The position numbers were made by a program, and so were the translations under genes. 6,621 nucleotides of DNA from an uncultured Rikenellaceae bacterium (GTDB taxonomy: Bacteria; Bacteroidota; Bacteroidia; Bacteroidales; Rikenellaceae): contig CAMWRR010000105.1 in the NCBI GenBank assembly GCA_947176715.1, positions 1 to 6,621 on the forward strand, given 5' to 3'. Shown in pieces: positions 1-6,078 of this stretch (the first letter of the stretch is position 1; each line of letters begins with the position of its first letter). The notes under the pieces are model-generated. The model was not told where the DNA came from. It worked only from the letters and a program-made list of their open reading frames with translations, and ran no database searches.

Positions 1-91
1 GAGGAATATAAGCCTATTCGTATCTGAAGGCTGTTTTTGTGTTGATTTACACATAATTGTGCGGATGTTTTTTTTATCGGACAGCAATAAT

Positions 92-121
92 AAAAAAGGG
101 CGGGGAATGAACTCCCCGCCC
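92..121 (-). terminator. Intrinsic terminator of the tsaE-TPR unit
   Basis: A perfect 9-bp stem (GGGCGGGGA at 98-106 with TCCCCGCCC at 113-121) encloses a 6-nt loop. Read on the minus strand it is followed at once by six T residues (92-97) and more AT-rich sequence. It lies 22 nt past the stop codon of the minus-strand TPR gene, so it ends that transcript. The plus-strand side has no T-run, so it looks one-directional. Confidence 0.92.
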
Positions 122-143
122 TGAATCTGTCGAACACCCCCGG

Positions 144-1094
144 TTATTTGTTGAGAGCGGCAACTTGCGCTTTGGCGGTAGCGGCGTTGGGACCGGCCGT
201 CACCTGCTGATAGTATTTGACCGCTTTTGCGTTGTCGCCTTTGGTCTGGGCGGCTACGGCTACGAGGAAGCATGCGTTGGACTTCGCTTCGGGAGAGGTC
301 TGTGCGGCTATAGCGGCATCGCCGTAAGCTATGACGGTATCGAAGTCTTTGGCGTTGTTGGCCGACTGAAGGAGCAACATATTGGCCTGCTCGCTCTCGG
401 GATCCACCTCTATGGCCTTCATGATGAGAGCTCTTGCAGAGGCGTAATCGTCAGATGCCTTGACAGCCGACGAGAGCAGGTCGGTAACGTAAGCGTCTTT
501 CGCACTTGCGGCGGCGGCTTCGTATTTGCTGTGTGTCTTGCCCAGCTCTATGACAGAGGTGTAGAGCTCGCCGGCCTTGTCGAAATCGCCGCTCTTACCG
601 TAGCACTGTGCGGCAAGAAGCATGGCCTCGGTGTCTTTGTTGTTGACGGCAATGGCCTGTTCGTAAGATTTGGCGGCAGATACGAAATCTTCGGCCTTGA
701 GCGCAGAAGAGGCTTTGGCCTTATATACCTTAGACAATACCGACTCTATGGCACGTACGCCCGAGGGGTCGGCCATCTCCGAGAGATCGCGGGCTTTGGT
801 CAGCTTATCTGCCGCGTCGTCGAAACGGCCTGCGCTGGCATCCTGAACGCCGAGGTTACGATAACATTTGGCCAGATAAGACTGCGCCTCGGTCATGGTG
901 CTCAGACAGTCGTCGGCACTGGTCTGCGACATCTCTACGGTCTTTTCGAGCGCGGTTATGGCCCCGTTATAGTCTTTGTTGTTATAGAGGGTGGCCGCCT
1001 CGATGAATTTGGCGTTCACCTCATCGGCGGTCTGTGCCATCGCTCCGGCAGAGAAGAGGAGAACCGATGCGATCGTTAAAATTGTCTTTTTCAT
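144..1094 (-). CDS. Secreted TPR-repeat protein
   Basis: This encodes 316 residues. The N-terminus is a clear signal peptide (MKKTILTIASVLLFSAGAMA, probable cut after residue 20), so the protein is exported to the periplasm or cell envelope. The rest is Ala-rich and helical and carries tetratricopeptide-type repeats, best seen at about 24-57 (LYNNKDYNGAITALEK), 121-154 (ALKAEDFVSAAKSYEQAI), 155-188 (GKSGDFDKAGELYTSVI), 204-233 and 272-300 (AQTKGDNAKAVKYYQQV). TPR arrays are protein-binding scaffolds; no catalytic domain is visible and the partner is unknown. The reading frame stays open upstream to 1256, but that part runs over the end of tsaE and lacks TPR character. The ATG at 1094 directly precedes the signal peptide and is preferred. 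It lies 32 nt after the tsaE stop with no obvious promoter between, so it is probably co-transcribed with tsaE and ends at the terminator just downstream. Confidence 0.9.
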   Translation of the reverse strand: MKKTILTIASVLLFSAGAMAQTADEVNAKFIEAATLYNNKDYNGAITALEKTVEMSQTSADDCLSTMTEAQSYLAKCYRNLGVQDASAGRFDDAADKLTKARDLSEMADPSGVRAIESVLSKVYKAKASSALKAEDFVSAAKSYEQAIAVNNKDTEAMLLAAQCYGKSGDFDKAGELYTSVIELGKTHSKYEAAAASAKDAYVTDLLSSAVKASDDYASARALIMKAIEVDPESEQANMLLLQSANNAKDFDTVIAYGDAAIAAQTSPEAKSNACFLVAVAAQTKGDNAKAVKYYQQVTAGPNAATAKAQVAALNK

Positions 1095-1126
1095 CTTGTT
1101 TTGTTTGTAATTATAGATATTTAGTT

Positions 1127-1585
1127 TTATACTATATGACAGTCGATTATGCGGGCGCCCTTCTCGTTGACCGTTATAGATACGGTCGACAGGCGCACCG
1201 ACGGATCGTCGTACGGTATCAGGGGCTCTATCTTCTCCGGCCACTCCACCAGACATAACCCGCCGCTATAAAAATACTCCTCGTAGCCGAGGTCGTAAGC
1301 CTCCTCTATGCGCTCTATGCGATAGAAGTCGAAATGGTAGACGGGCTTGTCCTCCGCAGTGCGATACTCGTTAACCAAGGCGAACGTGGGGCTGGTAACG
1401 GTATCTTCCACCCCCAACGCCTCGCATACGGCCTTTATAAGGGTGGTCTTACCGGCACCCATAGAGCCGTAGAACAACACTATGCGGGCCGTCGCGCCGT
1501 CATCTCCGGACGTCAACGCCGACGCCAGTTTACCAGCCACCTCCTCAAGGTCGTCCAAGTCGGAGACGATGTACCTATCTTCCAT
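1127..1585 (-). CDS. tsaE: TsaE, tRNA t6A-modification ATPase
   Basis: A 152-residue P-loop ATPase of the TsaE (YjeE) family, normal in length for the family. It contains a Walker A loop GSMGAGKTT at residues 40-48 (Lys46), the SPTFALVNEY signature at 65-74, HFDFYRI at 84-90 and the VEWPEKI segment at 113-119. By family knowledge TsaE works in the cytoplasm with the TsaB-TsaD complex to place threonylcarbamoyl on A37 of ANN-decoding tRNAs; its ATP hydrolysis resets the complex. The ATG at 1585 lies about 20 nt downstream of the predicted transcription start of a Bacteroidota-type promoter, which supports this start. No tsaB, tsaC or tsaD is in the window. The TPR gene follows after 32 nt. Confidence 0.95.
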   Translation of the reverse strand: MEDRYIVSDLDDLEEVAGKLASALTSGDDGATARIVLFYGSMGAGKTTLIKAVCEALGVEDTVTSPTFALVNEYRTAEDKPVYHFDFYRIERIEEAYDLGYEEYFYSGGLCLVEWPEKIEPLIPYDDPSVRLSTVSITVNEKGARIIDCHIV

Positions 1586-1613
1586 TAACCGTGCTTGTAA
1601 TTTAACGTAAAGG

Positions 1614-1644
1614 CAAAGTTATATATTTTGATTAAAAAAACAAT
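1614..1644 (-). promoter_or_regulatory. Bacteroidota-type promoter of tsaE
   Basis: On the minus strand there is a -7 box TAACTTTG (1621-1614), matching TAnnTTTG, and an upstream ATTG (1644-1641) separated by 19 nt of T/A-rich sequence, matching the -33 element with normal spacing. The implied start of transcription is near 1607, giving a leader of about 20 nt to the tsaE ATG at 1585. The match is by eye to the consensus known from Bacteroides. Confidence 0.7.
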
Positions 1645-1860
1645 CACCGGTTATGCGGAATGAAGAATCGGATATGTTTTTATGACAATTCAGCCGAAAT
1701 AAGTCACGATATTTTACAGTCCGGCGGACGTATCGTTCAACACGAATATGATATATTTTATCGCTGTACGGCATCAGGGGGGCGGAGTGCGCGCCCCGCA
1801 ACGGGCGAAGATTTACGACCGCATAACAGGCTCACCGGCAAAGCGTTACCGCATACGACT
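1645..1860. other. Intergenic gap between mqnE and tsaE
   Basis: This stretch past the mqnE stop contains no convincing gene. A 60-codon minus-strand frame crosses it (1619-1801), but it has low-complexity, unconserved-looking content and runs through the tsaE promoter. A 6-bp GC stem (GGGCG-type, 1779-1784 with 1792-1797) is present without a T-run, so I do not call a terminator for mqnE. The part from 1660 to 1770 is AT-rich. Confidence 0.5.
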
Positions 1861-2946
1861 CTATATCGCATTATAGAACGTATCCCTCTCTACCGGCCTG
1901 AACCCCTCCTCCTCTATCATACTCCTCAGTCCGTCGAGGGTGAGTGCGGGCGGTTCCACGCCGGCCATGCTGTATATGCGGGTGGTGTCGGCCACCGTTC
2001 CGTCTATGTCGTCGGCGCCGTATCGCATGGCCGTCTGCGTGGCCTGTGCGCCGTACATGGGCCAATAGGCCTTTATGTGGGGCACGTTGTCGAGGAAGAG
2101 GCGGCTCACGGCAAGGGTACGCAGATCCTCGCTCACGGGACACTCGCCTATGTGCGACATGCTGTTGCCGGCACAGCGATATTTGAGCGGTATGAAGGCG
2201 TTGAACCCGCCAGTGCGATCCTGCAAGCGGCGCAACGCAAGCAGATGGTCTATGCGGTCGGCATGCGACTCGATGTGGCCGTAGAGCATGGTGGCGTTGG
2301 TCTTTATCCCCAACCCGTGAGCCGCCTCGTGAAGTGCGAGCCACCTCTCTCCGGAGGGCTTGTCGGGACATATCCTGCCGCGAACCTCCGGTGCGAATAT
2401 CTCGGCACCTCCGCCAGTAAGCGTGTCCATACCGGCCTCCATGAAACGACGGAGACCCTCGTCGAACGAGACCCCCGCCTTGTCGAACACATATATGTGC
2501 TCTATGGCCGAGAATGCCTTTATAGCCGCCTCAGGCATGAGCCGACGCACGGTGCGCACTATCTCCAGATAGTCGTCGAGCGTAGCCGACGGGTGCACGC
2601 CTCCCACCAGATGCACCTCGGTGATGCCGCTATCGGCGTAACGCTCCACCTGCTCCTCTATCTGACGCAGACTCATGGTCCAGCCGCCCGGCTCCGAGAG
2701 GGAGCGGCGATAGGAGCAGAAGCGACAGTTGTACCGGCAAATATTGGTCGGCTCGATATGGAAATTGCGATTGTAGTATATGTCGTCGCCCGATAGCATC
2801 CTCTTGACGCTCACGGCCGCCGCCGACAGATCGGCCAATGAGGCCTGGGACATAAGTATCAGCGCATCGTCCGCCGACAGACGTCCGCCGCTTACAGCGA
2901 CCTCCAGAAGACGTGTCGCGGCGGGAGATGTTGCGGTTATCGTCAT
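1861..2946 (-). CDS. mqnE: MqnE, aminofutalosine synthase (radical SAM)
   Basis: A 361-residue radical SAM enzyme. The [4Fe-4S] cluster motif CxxxCxxC is at Cys70, Cys74 and Cys77 (ICRYNCRFCSY). Further family segments are HLVGGVHPS (112-120), GGGAEIF (178-184), TNATMLYGHIE (216-226), LQDRTGGFNAFIPL (241-254) and DDIDGTVADTTRIYSMAG (312-329). GGGAEI with TNATMLYGHIE points to MqnE rather than its paralogue MqnC (cyclic dehypoxanthinylfutalosine synthase) or the CofH/FbiC enzymes. MqnE joins SAM-derived adenosyl to 3-[(1-carboxyvinyl)oxy]benzoate, giving 6-amino-6-deoxyfutalosine, the second step of the futalosine route to menaquinone. The frame opens at 2973, but that ATG sits inside the -7 promoter box. 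The ATG at 2946 lies about 18 nt after the predicted transcription start and is preferred. No other mqn gene is in view. Confidence 0.93.
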   Translation of the reverse strand: MTITATSPAATRLLEVAVSGGRLSADDALILMSQASLADLSAAAVSVKRMLSGDDIYYNRNFHIEPTNICRYNCRFCSYRRSLSEPGGWTMSLRQIEEQVERYADSGITEVHLVGGVHPSATLDDYLEIVRTVRRLMPEAAIKAFSAIEHIYVFDKAGVSFDEGLRRFMEAGMDTLTGGGAEIFAPEVRGRICPDKPSGERWLALHEAAHGLGIKTNATMLYGHIESHADRIDHLLALRRLQDRTGGFNAFIPLKYRCAGNSMSHIGECPVSEDLRTLAVSRLFLDNVPHIKAYWPMYGAQATQTAMRYGADDIDGTVADTTRIYSMAGVEPPALTLDGLRSMIEEEGFRPVERDTFYNAI

Positions 2947-2970
2947 AGCCTGTTGCTGAAAAATAATGAA

Positions 2971-3001
2971 CAAAGGTATCTTTATTTTGGCGAATTATGA
3001 A
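2971..3001 (-). promoter_or_regulatory. Probable promoter of mqnE
   Basis: The minus strand carries TACCTTTG (2978-2971), a full match to the Bacteroidota -7 box TAnnTTTG. The -33 element is weak: TTCA at 3001-2998 with 19-nt spacing. Transcription would start near 2964 and give a leader of about 18 nt to the ATG at 2946. It is intertwined with the plus-strand promoter at 2986-3018. Confidence 0.55.
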
Positions 3002-3018
3002 TAATTTGAATATTTTTG
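2986..3018 (+). promoter_or_regulatory. Promoter of the glycosyltransferase-sigma-rsmG cluster
   Basis: TTTG at 2986-2989 and TATTTTTG at 3011-3018 are separated by 21 nt, matching the Bacteroidota -33/-7 pattern in both elements and spacing. Transcription would start near 3025. It faces away from, and overlaps, the mqnE promoter. It also places the GTG at 3020 at or before the start of the transcript, which argues against using that codon for translation. Confidence 0.7.
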
Positions 3019-3024
3019 TGTGGA

Positions 3025-3038
3025 CAAAAGGCCTTTTG
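3025..3038. promoter_or_regulatory. 14-bp perfect palindrome at transcription start
   Basis: CAAAAGGCCTTTTG reads identically on both strands. It begins 7 nt after the -7 box of the plus-strand promoter, so it covers the predicted transcription start and first bases of the leader. That is a usual place for a repressor operator. No regulator is identified, and a chance palindrome cannot be excluded. Confidence 0.35.
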
Positions 3039-3097
3039 CGGAGGCTGTCTTGAATCGGAGAAGACACCCTTTCGGCCCGTACAAACTTTTTATTACC

Positions 3098-4264
3098 GTG
3101 GATATAATCCTTTCTCGTTACAATATTGCGGAATTGGCGTCGGCCACAGTCATGGCCGTGGCGTTCATAGTGTTCATCTGTTACTATCTGGGGGCGTTCC
3201 TCTCGGTGGCTAACCACCGCCACTCCAAAAAGGTGGGCGGATTGCGCAACGTCAAGCCGCAGCCCGTGTCGGTAATAGTGGTGGTTAACAACGACCTCGA
3301 CTACATAGAGAACCGGTTGCCCCTGTTGCTGGAGCAGGATTACGAGGCCCCGTATCAGGTGGTGGTGGTGTGCGACACCCCCGAGGGCGACCATGCCCCC
3401 GAGATGCTCGAAGAGCTGGCCTCCGGCAACGACCGTCTATACGTCACCGTCATACCCACCGACCACAAATTCCACCACACCAACAAGTTGGCCCTCACAG
3501 TAGGTATGAAGGCCGCCATATACGACAACGTGATAATAACCTCGTCGGAGGCCGCCCCCGTCAGCACCGAATGGCTCTCGATAATGTCATACGGCTTCAC
3601 CTCCGACCACGCATTGGTAAGCGGATACAACCGCATAGGTCGCACCGGCGGTTTCTTCAACAAGCTCCAGCGGGCCATCAACATGCACGAATCGTTACTG
3701 ATGCTATCCCGTGCCGTGGCAGGACATCCCTATCGCGTCAGCCGCCACAACAGCGGTCAGAGCAAGGGCCTATTCTTCGCCAACAGAGGCTTCACCGAAC
3801 ATCTGAGGCTCAACGCCGGAGAGTCGGACCTCTACATACAGCAGATAGCCCCTCACGCCGAAAGCAATGTCATAATAAACCCCAAGGGGGTAACCGAGAG
3901 CGTCCCCTACGACAAGGTGTCGGTATGGTATAACAGACGCAAATTCTTCAGCTATCCGTTCCGCTTCTTCCGCGGAGGAGCACGTCTATACATCTCTGCG
4001 AGCTATGTATTCACGGCCCTGTTCTGGATTTCGGCCATAGCTCTCGCAGTCATCTCCTCATCGCTCGAATTGCGTATGGCGGCCCTCTCCATGATGGCAC
4101 TACGGTGGATAGTAATCATGGCCGTTACGGCCCGCTTCTCGCGTCGCACGGGAGAGAGGGCGCCGCATACGGCAATGTTGCTCTACGACTTCATTTCGCC
4201 CGCCGAGATAATGTTGCTGACGGCAAGCAGAAACATACTGTCGCTCAAGAACCTATGGATATAG
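3098..4264 (+). CDS. Membrane family-2 glycosyltransferase, atypical active site
   Basis: With a GTG start at 3098 this is 388 residues. An N-terminal membrane segment (about 12-34) is followed by a cytoplasmic GT2-like GT-A domain: VSVIVVVNND (57-66), LLLEQDYEAPYQVVVV (76-91), KFHHTNKLALTVGMKAA (124-140), then an acceptor-side GESDLYIQQIA (241-251). Two or more hydrophobic helices follow (about 301-324 and 325-346). Such enzymes move a sugar from a nucleotide or lipid donor to an envelope polysaccharide or lipid; the substrate is not predictable. Where the family has an acidic metal site (typically TDADCxP), this protein has SSEAAP (149-154), and the usual Q/RxxRW is reduced to WYNRRKF, so activity is uncertain. 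The frame also opens at GTG 3020, but that overlaps the promoter; TTG 3050 is another option. The end overlaps the sigma factor gene by 10 nt. Confidence 0.85.
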   Translation: MDIILSRYNIAELASATVMAVAFIVFICYYLGAFLSVANHRHSKKVGGLRNVKPQPVSVIVVVNNDLDYIENRLPLLLEQDYEAPYQVVVVCDTPEGDHAPEMLEELASGNDRLYVTVIPTDHKFHHTNKLALTVGMKAAIYDNVIITSSEAAPVSTEWLSIMSYGFTSDHALVSGYNRIGRTGGFFNKLQRAINMHESLLMLSRAVAGHPYRVSRHNSGQSKGLFFANRGFTEHLRLNAGESDLYIQQIAPHAESNVIINPKGVTESVPYDKVSVWYNRRKFFSYPFRFFRGGARLYISASYVFTALFWISAIALAVISSSLELRMAALSMMALRWIVIMAVTARFSRRTGERAPHTAMLLYDFISPAEIMLLTASRNILSLKNLWI

Positions 4265-4809
4265 ACCATACGCATGACGAATCGTCGTTGATAGACCGCG
4301 CGCTTACCGGCGACCGCGACGCTTTCGAGCAACTATTCGGCTGTTACCGAGAGGTGCTCATGACTATGCTGACGCGTATGGCAGGTAACAGCTACGATGC
4401 CGGAGACCTGTTGCAGGAGACCTTCATAAAGGCATTCCTAAACATCTCCAAATACAACCGCCGTTACCGATTCTCGCAATGGATAGTGGCCATAGCCCGC
4501 AACACATTCATAGACCATTACCGTCAGCGCGACGCCCGCGACGACATGGCACAGGTGGACCCTGCCGGAACGGGCGACCTCGTGGCAGACAACCCCGAAG
4601 AGATCATAATAATGGACGAGAGGCGTCGGCAGATGGAGCACAACATCGACGCCTTGGGCGAGAACTACCGCAGAATAATAGACATGCGCTACTATCAGGG
4701 ACTCTCCTACGAGGAGATAGCCGAGGAGCTGGGCATACCGGTAGGCACGGTGAAGACACGTCTGTTCCGGGCCAAAGAGAGGCTCGGAGGATTGATTAAC
4801 AAGAAATAA
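4255..4809 (+). CDS. ECF-type RNA polymerase sigma factor
   Basis: A 184-residue sigma-70 family protein of extracytoplasmic-function type. The sigma-2 region runs from about residue 24 to 92 (DAFEQLFGCYREV, DAGDLLQETFIKAFLNISKY, RFSQWIVAIARNTFIDHYRQ) and recognises the -10 element and core polymerase. After an acidic linker (about 95-125), sigma-4 covers about 128-182, with the helix-turn-helix SYEEIAEELGIPVGTVKTRL (151-170) that reads the -35 element. The frame extends upstream to 4105, but that part overlaps the glycosyltransferase in another frame. The ATG at 4255 gives a normal ECF length and a 10-nt overlap with the preceding stop, typical of translational coupling. No anti-sigma or FecR-like gene follows; rsmG begins 8 nt later. 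What activates it and what it controls cannot be told. Confidence 0.93.
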   Translation: MDIDHTHDESSLIDRALTGDRDAFEQLFGCYREVLMTMLTRMAGNSYDAGDLLQETFIKAFLNISKYNRRYRFSQWIVAIARNTFIDHYRQRDARDDMAQVDPAGTGDLVADNPEEIIIMDERRRQMEHNIDALGENYRRIIDMRYYQGLSYEEIAEELGIPVGTVKTRLFRAKERLGGLINKK

Positions 4810-4817
4810 CGGCACAC

Positions 4818-5447
4818 ATGGACGAGATACTGAGATATTTTCCCGAACTGACCGACACACAGCGGCATCTGTTCGCCCGGGCGGCAGAGCTGTACCGCGA
4901 TCTCAACGCACAGATAAACGTCATATCGCGCAAGGATATCGACAACATATTCCCGCACCACATACTCCACTCCTTAGCCATAGCCAAGGCACACCCCCTA
5001 CCCGACGGCTCCGAGGTGATGGATCTGGGTTGCGGCGGCGGATTCCCCGGCATACCACTCGCCATAATGTATCCGGAGTCGCGGTTCATACTCGTCGACT
5101 CCGTGGGCAAGAAGATAAAGGTGGTGTCGGAGGTGGCATCCGCATTAGGGCTACACAACGTAGAGGCCGTCAACAAGAGGGCCGAGGAGTTGGACGTAAA
5201 GGTAGACTATGTGGTGTCGCGAGCGGTCACCGACCTCAAACCGTTTCTCGGATGGTGCTGGAACAAGATTAAAGGGGGCGACGGACACGGTGTGTTATGT
5301 CTGAAAGGGGGCGACCTTACCGAAGAGATATCAGAAGGCATACGACCATACAAGGGCATCTCCCTTTGCCGGCTATACAAGATCTCCGATATGTTCGACG
5401 GAGAGTATTTTCAGACGAAGAAGGTTTTGTATATAAGGAAAGGGTAG
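4818..5447 (+). CDS. rsmG: RsmG, 16S rRNA m7G527 methyltransferase
   Basis: A 209-residue class I SAM-dependent methyltransferase of full family length. It shows the family landmarks NVISRKD (34-40), HHILHSLA (47-54), the SAM-binding loop DLGCGGGFPGIPLAI (69-83), the ribose-binding acidic residue in LVDSVGKKI (Asp94), NKRAEE (119-124), VVSRAV (132-137) and LKGGDL (162-167). RsmG (formerly GidB) methylates N7 of G527 in the 530 loop of 16S rRNA; loss of it is known to give low-level streptomycin resistance. It is the last gene of the plus-strand cluster, starting 8 nt after the sigma factor stop, so co-transcription is likely. No Shine-Dalgarno sequence is seen. A GC stem with a short T-run follows 13 nt after the stop. 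Confidence 0.96.
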   Translation: MDEILRYFPELTDTQRHLFARAAELYRDLNAQINVISRKDIDNIFPHHILHSLAIAKAHPLPDGSEVMDLGCGGGFPGIPLAIMYPESRFILVDSVGKKIKVVSEVASALGLHNVEAVNKRAEELDVKVDYVVSRAVTDLKPFLGWCWNKIKGGDGHGVLCLKGGDLTEEISEGIRPYKGISLCRLYKISDMFDGEYFQTKKVLYIRKG

Positions 5448-5451
5448 TTTT

Positions 5452-5592
5452 CGCCGGTTGCGGCCATTGAGTGCCGCTTTAGGGATTTTATAGGTCGGTG
5501 AATTACGGGGAGGAAGTTTTCGGGATGTTCGGGGCGTGCGTGTCGTCTGAACGCTTGAACTGTTGGTGTGTGCACGCGGGCTTTTTGTGCAG
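5452..5592 (+). repeat. Direct repeat, copy A
   Basis: The first 104 nt (5452-5555) match 5921-6024 with 7 mismatches counted by eye and no gap. Similarity weakens but continues to the shared GTGCAG at 5587-5592. The hairpin stem GCGGC/GCCGC is identical in both copies while its loop differs at two positions. Protein-like reading frames run through the repeat on the minus strand, but the differences between copies change amino acids in the best of them, so it does not behave as coding sequence. Strand is given only for orientation; the function is unknown. Confidence 0.88.
5460..5487 (+). terminator. Possible weak terminator after rsmG
   Basis: GCGGC (5460-5464) can pair with GCCGC (5473-5477) across an 8-nt loop, followed by TTT and, after a short gap, another short T-run. 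It sits 13 nt beyond the rsmG stop on the right strand. The T-tract is broken, so termination may be partial. The stem is part of the 104-nt direct repeat and occurs again at 5929-5946, where no gene precedes it, so termination may not be its main role. Confidence 0.4.
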
Positions 5593-5625
5593 AGGTTCGT
5601 TGCTTTTATTCCATGCGGGGACGGA

Positions 5626-5761
5626 GAGCGGGCCGGAGACTGCGGGGGACCGCAACTCGCGGGAGGTTTAACAGATACGATTGGAGGACTTTTGCGAATA
5701 ACGCTTATAGCTCCGTTACCCTCACTTGCGGGCCTCCGGTGGGGGAGTCTCCGGCCCGCTC
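5626..5761. repeat. Inverted repeat with 16-bp perfect arms
   Basis: GAGCGGGCCGGAGACT at 5626-5641 returns as its exact reverse complement at 5746-5761, 104 nt apart. Weaker complementarity continues inward (GCGGGGGACCGC side against the CTTGCGGGCCTCCGG side) and outward (TGCGGGG against CCCCTGCG), so a large imperfect stem over about 5615-5770 is possible. It begins soon after direct repeat copy A. It has no transposase, and there is no coding capacity between the arms. Confidence 0.8.
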
Positions 5762-5783
5762 GGCCCCTGCGTTGCACTTCGGG

Positions 5784-5844
5784 TCCGCCAAGCGGAAAGG
5801 CTTACGGTCCTCGGGACTCGGACCGCGGTACGCCTTACGGCGTA
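5784..5844. repeat. Run of three small hairpins
   Basis: Three short stems follow one another: TCCGC-CAA-GCGGA (5784-5796), GGTCC/GGACC (5806-5810 with 5820-5824) and TACGCC-TTAC-GGCGTA (5829-5844). About 11 nt after the last comes GCATGCGC and a T-run at 5852-5865. The stems are short and could partly be chance in GC-rich DNA, but they continue the palindromic character of the region. Confidence 0.5.
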
Positions 5845-5920
5845 TTGAGTTGCATGCGCTTTTTTGTGGTATTTGTCACTCTTTGTGCATAGGGAAGTCT
5901 GTTTTTGTTGAGTAAGTTGT

Positions 5921-6060
5921 CGCTGGTTGCGGCCCTTGCGTGCCGCTTTAGGGATTCTATAGGTTGGTGAATTACGGGGAGGAAGTTTTCGGGATGTTCA
6001 GGGCGTGCGTGTTGTCTGAACGCTCGAGTTGTCGGGTTGTTTGCGCGGGCGTATGTGCAG
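5921..6060 (+). repeat. Direct repeat, copy B
   Basis: This is the second copy of the unit at 5452-5592, 469 nt downstream in the same orientation. The core is 5921-6024, with similarity continuing to the shared GTGCAG at 6055-6060. The conserved stem is GCGGC (5929-5933) with GCCGC (5942-5946). Like copy A, it is followed within about 20-35 nt by a large palindrome, here a different one (6079-6184). Confidence 0.88.
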
Positions 6061-6078
6061 TGGGGCTGCTTCCTTCGC

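Noticed and set aside
38..53. TGTGT/ACACA hairpin before a T-run at 68-75
   Set aside because: The stem is only 5 weak base pairs and the T-run begins 15 nt later, so it does not make a convincing plus-strand terminator.
1..54. Partial genes at the left edge: a plus frame ending in TGA at 25-27, or a minus frame open from an ATG at 54
   Set aside because: Too few codons to judge; neither shows a promoter, domain or codon signal strong enough to call.
165..1079. 304-codon plus-strand open frame
   Set aside because: It is antisense to the TPR gene, which has a signal peptide, repeats and a terminator; the plus-strand translation is Gly/Cys/Arg-rich with no recognisable domain.
1779..1797. GGGGCG/CGCCCC stem downstream of mqnE
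   Set aside because: No T-run follows on the minus strand and the distance from the stop is over 60 nt; not a typical terminator.
1660..2796. 378-codon plus-strand open frame
   Set aside because: It lies antisense to mqnE, whose radical SAM motifs are clear; the translation shows no family features.
2630..3394. 254-codon minus-strand open frame
   Set aside because: It crosses the divergent promoters and overlaps both mqnE (other frame) and the glycosyltransferase (antisense); it is His/Arg-rich with no motif.
5563..5915. Plus-strand open frames of 109 and 115 codons in the right-hand region
   Set aside because: They run through the inverted repeat and small hairpins, overlap each other in different frames and show no domain; low-stop GC-rich repeat DNA explains them.
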